A DNA stretch of 64,000 bases, taken from the NCBI GenBank assembly GCA_027625915.1, contig JANTQA010000008.1, positions 8,602,501-8,666,500 on the forward strand, written 5' to 3'. Positions 59,171 to 64,000 of the stretch are shown in pieces. Origin of the DNA: Anaeramoeba flamelloides. Taxonomy: Eukaryota; Metamonada; Anaeramoebidae. The notes beneath the pieces were generated by a model. The model did not search any database. It was not told where the DNA came from and worked only from the letters and a program-made list of their open reading frames with translations. The translations under genes were made by a program, and so were the position numbers. How positions within the stretch are numbered: position 1 is the stretch's first letter; the number at the start of each line of letters is the position of its first letter.

Positions 59171-59844
59171 TTTTTTTTTTGTCGTTTTTTGATCCCATCA
59201 ATTTTTAAAACTTTTAGTATTTTTCGTTTACAATCAAACTCCACAATAAAAAAGAAATTTGAAAATTTCCCAAACGAAATAAATTTAGACCAAACAATAA
59301 TCTTCTTATAAAGTTTTGTAATAATGATCTCTTTCCTTTCTTGTTTAGAGACCAACCATTTGAACCATTGAAAATTTTTATAAAATCAAGTCACCAAAGT
59401 GTTCTTTTGAAAGAAAAACCCCCAACGAGGGTTTTATAATTCTTGGGATCTTTTCCTCTTTTATCATCTTTTTTTGTTTTTTTTTAATTTTTTTTTATTT
59501 CTCCAAAAACACAAAACAAAAAAACAAAAACTTTCAAATTAAAAAGAAAGTTTAAATGTAATTTTATGTGAAACAAAACAAGGCGAACAGTTTACTTACC
59601 TTTTGGTTTGGGTGTTTTAGATTTGATTCCTTTAAATTTGTAAATGTAATCACAGCAAAGAAATTTTAATTTAAGGGGCTAGTAACTCTTATTTATTTTT
59701 TTTACCCAAAGGTAATAGAGTAATTATTTCCACAAGGATACATTTAAACCCGATTGCTCGACTTCATTTATCAACTTTAGAGAGATGGTTTATCATTTTT
59801 AAAACATTTCATTTTTACCAATTAAATTTTCAGTCCAAAGATCC
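59126..59844. other. Intergenic/intronic, with possible minus-strand exons
   Basis: On the minus strand 59678-59600 (PLKLKFLCCDYIYKFKGIKS then KTPKPK, donor GTAAGT) and 59449-59391 (DPKNYKTLVGGFSFKRTLW, stop) join in frame and look protein-like. No start exon or family is found. A perfect-stem word AACCCCCAACGAGGGTTT lies at 59418-59435. If the second cullin continues, this is its intron. Confidence 0.3.
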
Positions 59845-60262
59845 TAACTGTTGTGGAAAAAAAGTGAAACACGGTTTTTAATTGGTAACCTTAATAGAAC
59901 CTGTAAACGAAAAGCAAAATCAATTAAAAGAATAAACCAATTAACTTCAAATAATAATCTAATATATTATTTTCAATCAATCCAACAAACCCAATTTAAA
60001 TCTACTTGATTTATTGAAATTGTTCAAGTGTTTTTGGAGATCGCAAAAATAGTCAATTTTTTGAACAACTTTTTAATAATTGATCAATCAAATAAAAACC
60101 CATATCAAAAGATAGTTTTAAAAAACTGTTATTGTGTTGAATACTTCTTTTTTTCTATATTTATTTATTTATTCTTTTTTTAATTGATCTTACTTTGAAT
60201 TGTCAGTTTCTATTAATGTTCCCAATTAAAAACCGTGTTTCACTTTTTTTCCACAACGGTAA
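59845..60262. mobile_element. TA-type MITE I with well-preserved ends
   Basis: Inverted repeats of about 55 bp with about four differences: the left runs GTTGTGGAAAAAAAGTGAAA then CACGGTTTTTAATTGG, and the right is its inverse. The outer edges are TAACTG and, on the minus strand, TTACCG. About 300 bp of AT-rich centre. Among the cleanest palindromic ends here, so probably young. Non-coding. Confidence 0.8.
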
Positions 60263-62202
60263 TCCTTTTTTGTTTGGAGTTATTGGATCAAATTAGAAAA
60301 AGAAAAATTTGAAAAAAATTTTTATTTTGAAAGAAATCTCACTTTGAGTAATTTCTGAGTGTCTTATGAATAAACAACCTTGAACCTTTAATCTTATTGT
60401 AAAAATATAATAAAAATCAAAATAAATCAAATATTGAATTCTTGAAGATCTTCAAAAATTGATCCTTTATTTTATTCACAAATATTTATTAAATTTCTTG
60501 AAATTTAAAAGATTAGACAATATTCTTTTTCAGATATTCAAGAGTCTAAACAAGGAACTGTTTGTATTAAAATCAGTTATTTGATAATATCTATTTTTTT
60601 TTTTTTTATTCAAATTATATTTATTTAAATTTGTTTTATTTTTTCGAAAATCTTTAAAAAATTGAGAAATAATCGTAAATTCGTATGATACATTTAATCT
60701 TTATATTTTTAATAACTCACTGAAAAGATTAAGATTGTGGTTATTAATTATTGATTATAAAAGAATCAAATTAAAAGGTATTTCTCCGAGTTTGAAGTGG
60801 AATTTTCCAGAGTTTTAAAAAAGTATTTTGGGAAAATAGATTTTTTAATTCGATTGTTTGGTTTTTTTTTTCTCAGATTTTTTTATTGAATAAAACGAAA
60901 AAAATTGATTTGAACTGTTCTTTGGATCAAAAAATTATATTTTTAAAAGTTCAAAATAATTATTGTAATTTTTTAGATTGAAATTAAGTAGATTTATGAA
61001 ACTGGGTGGTTTCATTTTTAAAGTGTATTTTTGTTTGTATACTTTCTTTACAGACAATAAGGTTTCTTATCTTCTTTCAACCAAAATAATTTTTTTTTTA
61101 AATAAATTGAAATATGTTGAATTTTCAACTTTTCAAAATGAGAAAAATGGATCAAACTTTTAAAAACAATAATTCATTTCTGAAAATAGCATTAAAAGTG
61201 AGTTTGATTTTTGTAGTAATCAATTTTTTACTTTGTTTTTCAATTTCAAGATGCGGTAAAATTTTTTTGAATTTGCTATTAAATTTACTTGAAGATAATT
61301 TTTAGTTTACTAATCCCTTAATTGTCAAGCTCAAACCCCAAAATTTATCAAGCTAAAACTGCACGTTCCGGATTAATTTCAATAATTATCCAAATTACAA
61401 AGAAAAAACATAATTTTGGTCATAAAAAAATCCTTTTTAAAGTGAATACTAACCTAACCACCCAAGCCATACTTTATGTAATATACAGATAAATTGAATT
61501 AAATTCATATTCGTTTATTTTTAAATTTAAAAAAAAAATTTTCTTAGTCAATAGTGTTTGTATTTAAAAACCCTCATAGAAAATATCATATGATTCGCCT
61601 TATGTTTTTTACAATTAAAAATAGTAAAAATTTCAGAAAATATAAATTTATTTCTCGGATAATTCATTTTATTGCATACTTCTAAATTCAAAAAAATCTT
61701 TTAAAAAATTTTTATTTCGATTTCCATTCTTTGGAAATCTGACAACTTCACTTTTCAAAAGTTTTAAATTTCAAAGTAAAGTTCAAAATTTCAAAGAAAA
61801 GTTCAAAAATTAACTTTTTTACAAATCTGATAACTCTATTTTCAAAATACTTCATTTCAAAGAACATTTCTAAAATCAACTTTGCATTTAAACCAACAAA
61901 ATTCTGTATTCAAAGTGAGCTCATAAACAATTGAAAACCAAAAACAGAACCAAAAAGTTTAGAGCATTTATTAGAATTTATCAATATTATTCAGATTCCA
62001 TCAAAGTATATTCATAATTTGTTTTTGAAATGCCAAATAAATCTAATATTGTAGAATTATTAGACATTTTGATTTTATTTTTTTGTATCTTTTTTTTTTG
62101 ACTGTTTCTTTGTTAAATTTAGAAACAAAATTAAAACAAAATAAGTGATGTATGTGGTAAAGGGATTTATCATCACTTTTAGAAAAAAAAACCATTATTA
62201 TT
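60263..62202. other. AT-rich intergenic, nothing recognised
   Basis: No gene, RNA gene or repeat pair recognised. Short open frames near 60978-61305 have no family resemblance. Reiterated TTTCAAAG words at 61755-61870 are low-complexity. Confidence 0.4.
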
Positions 62203-62750
62203 ATTATTAAACCCCATTCCAAAAATTTGGACACACCCAAAATCAAAAATAGGCAAAAAAAACCCTCAATTTATTATATTTTTCCAAACCTAATATAAAA
62301 CCACATTTAAGTTACCCAGTATTAATGTTTTTATCAGTAATCATTTTTTTCCAAATAAAAGAAAAAAATATAAAACCAAAAAATAAAAATTGGTGTGTCC
62401 AAAATGATGAAATGAGCTTTTCCCAAAAAAATTGTTTTGGTAAATTTGTTGAAATTTCACCAATAATTGTTGATCGATCAAATGATAAGACACCATCGAC
62501 TAATTGGATGTGATTTGTCAAATTAACAAACTCAACACTAAACCTTCTATCAGCTATCGAAAAAAAGTTAAAGATCTAACGAAACAGATTAAGTAACTGG
62601 AAAAAAGGAAATGAAAACAAAATAAAAAAGACAAAAAATGAAATAGTAGTTTGTAAAATCAAAATTATTTCTAAATTGAATCTAAGGTGTGGTACTGTTA
62701 TTCTTTCAACTGTCTAAACTGTGACCAATTTTTTGGAATATAAACACTAT
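62203..62750. mobile_element. TA-flanked mariner-like element, family N copy 2
   Basis: Reverse complement of 51538-52091. The left end is CCCCATTCCAAAAATTTGGA then CACACCC. The right end on the minus strand is TATTCCAAAAAATTGG. On the minus strand it retains the frame piece SFDRSTIIGEISTNLP. Confidence 0.8.
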
Positions 62751-63407
62751 TTCAAAAATTGTGACTCACCTGAAATAATAAATTGAAAAAAAAAAAATTT
62801 CTTTAGTATTCAAGAACAACAAATAATTAAATCTGATTTGTGATTCACTTTTAAATCATTCTAAATATATAAAAACCTGATATTTTAAAAAAAAATAAAA
62901 CCAAAAACTAAAAAAAAGTGAGTTAAAATTTTTATAATGAGCCATACCGATTTTTTATTACCGAACTTTCACTGAAAAAAAGTTAAAAACAATTTTTTTT
63001 TTCAAATAATTAAATTCATTTTAAAAGACATTACATAGTCTCGATTTTCTAATGATTATTTGTCTTTTCGAAGATATTTTTTTTTTTACATATGAACTTT
63101 TGTAAAAAAAAAAGAAAAAGAAACTTTTTTCAAAGAAACGAAAAAAAAAAAGTATCAAAAGAAAAAGAAAAAAAAAACAAAGAAAAAGAAAAATTTTTCA
63201 AAATCAGAAAACTAAAATTTGCAAAAATAGAAAAAATGATTCTGATCCAAAAAATTGAAAATATTTTTTTGAGAAGAATACTGGAAAAAACACCTCAAAA
63301 CAACTTCTATTAACATTATAAAGTGAGTTAAAATTTTTGAAAAATAGTTTAGTTTATTTTATTATTATTGTGATTTAAGGGGGGGGGGTGTTAACCCCAC
63401 TTGTTTG
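62751..63407. other. AT-rich intergenic with G10 run
   Basis: 63379-63388 is a run of ten G. A lysine-rich open frame at 63092-63313 is pure AAA/GAA bias and is not called as a gene. Confidence 0.4.
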
Positions 63408-63640
63408 CCGTTAGGTTTTTTTTAATTTGATAAATTAAAAGAAAATGTATGAAAATTTCAGTTTATTTCTCAAATTAAAAAAAAGGCTGACCTTTAGCTT
63501 TTCCAGAATTACAAAGAATTGAGTAAAATCTTTTATTTTTCTCGATTCTTTTCAATTTTGGAAAAGTGTCGTTAGGTTTTTTTTAATTTGAGAAATTAAA
63601 GAAAACCTAGGCATTTAAGGCACTCTTCGGCACTTCCCGA
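63408..63640. repeat. Palindromic repeat cluster, family Q copy
   Basis: Contains GTTAGGTTTTTTTTAATTTG twice (63411, 63572), an inverted AATTTGATAAATT/AATTTGAGAAATT arm set, and the TTTTCCAGAATTACAAAGAA ... TTCAATTTTGGAAAA palindrome. Same modules as 45284-45560. Confidence 0.65.
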
Positions 63641-64000
63641 ATTCCTAAATAAAAATTTAGGAATTTTATTAAAGACTCAAAGATATATTTATTATTCACT
63701 AGATATTAACAAAGAACTTGATGAATATATTTTTTTTTAATATTATTAAGATGATTATTATTTTTTAATATATTCGCTATCTATTTTTTTTTAAACATAA
63801 ACTTTTTCTTTGTGAAAATTTTAAGTAAATAATTCTAGATAACTACGGATAAGAAAGAGATTAAACCTCTTAAAAGTTTAAGATAATATTGTAGTTACTG
63901 TAGAAAGATTTTGGGAAATCATTAGATTATTAGGAAAGTTTGAAAATTTTCTGATCTTCTTATTTGAAATTCTAATTAAGTAAAATAAAAAGTATTTTAC
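63641..64000. other. AT-rich end of window, nothing recognised
   Basis: No gene or repeat pair recognised. Confidence 0.4.

Noticed and set aside
63092-63313. 73-codon lysine-rich frame as a gene
   Set aside because: Pure A-rich composition, no conserved block, and no splice context; indistinguishable from A/T bias.
1-64000. LTR retroelement, Polinton or other virus-like element
   Set aside because: No long direct terminal repeats and no reverse transcriptase, integrase or capsid-like protein blocks were seen.

Overview
The window looks like nuclear DNA of an extremely AT-rich, intron-bearing protist. The genes are eukaryotic (cullin/SCF, Sec20 SNARE, NUS1, AVL9, LSM12, ESF2/ABT1) and carry GT...AG introns, often with GTAAGT/GTAAAT donors. 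Proteins carry long KE/KEN and poly-K tracts. TAA, TAG and TGA all behave as stops. An amoeboid or metamonad-type lineage such as Anaeramoeba would fit the KE-rich proteins and the presence of an acetate-type transporter. That placement is inference; the sequence alone does not name a species.

Layout: 1-8515 (+) is a 3'-complete CUL1-type cullin in nine exons. 9892-10350 (+) is a doubtful small coding relic cut by MITEs. 10619-11442 (-) is LSM12 (two exons). 14753-16230 (+) is ESF2/ABT1 (two exons). 24615-25732 (-) is a Sec20/BNIP1-like SNARE (four exons). 34207-34725 (+) is an unrecognised basic protein. 41916-43149 (-) is a GPR1/FUN34/YaaH acetate-transporter-family protein (three exons). 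48828-50912 (+) is an intronless AVL9 DENN protein with a C-terminal UBA-like domain. 53506-54663 (+) is NUS1. 58838-59125 (+) is the first exon of a second cullin-like gene whose remainder is not seen. The genes share no operon-like logic. They are ordinary housekeeping loci: SCF ubiquitination, RNA metabolism, 90S pre-ribosome assembly, Golgi-ER trafficking, dolichol synthesis and acetate transport.

Most of the window is non-coding. The clearest unreported content is a dense set of non-autonomous, palindrome-ended DNA elements (MITE-like). One group (B, C, E, L) is flanked by TTAA and starts GG, which suggests TTAA-targeting, piggyBac-like mobilisation. A second group (A, F, G, H, I, J, K, M, N and others) is flanked by TA and resembles Tc1/mariner-derived MITEs. 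Three pairs of copies preserve both an empty and a filled site, giving a readable insertion order: K in B, G in E, A in F. One 4.55-kb CUL1 intron owes much of its size to two TTAA elements. I saw no convincing tRNA, rRNA, CRISPR, LTR element or virus-like element. No obvious new multi-gene system is visible; the element archaeology is the most interesting signal.
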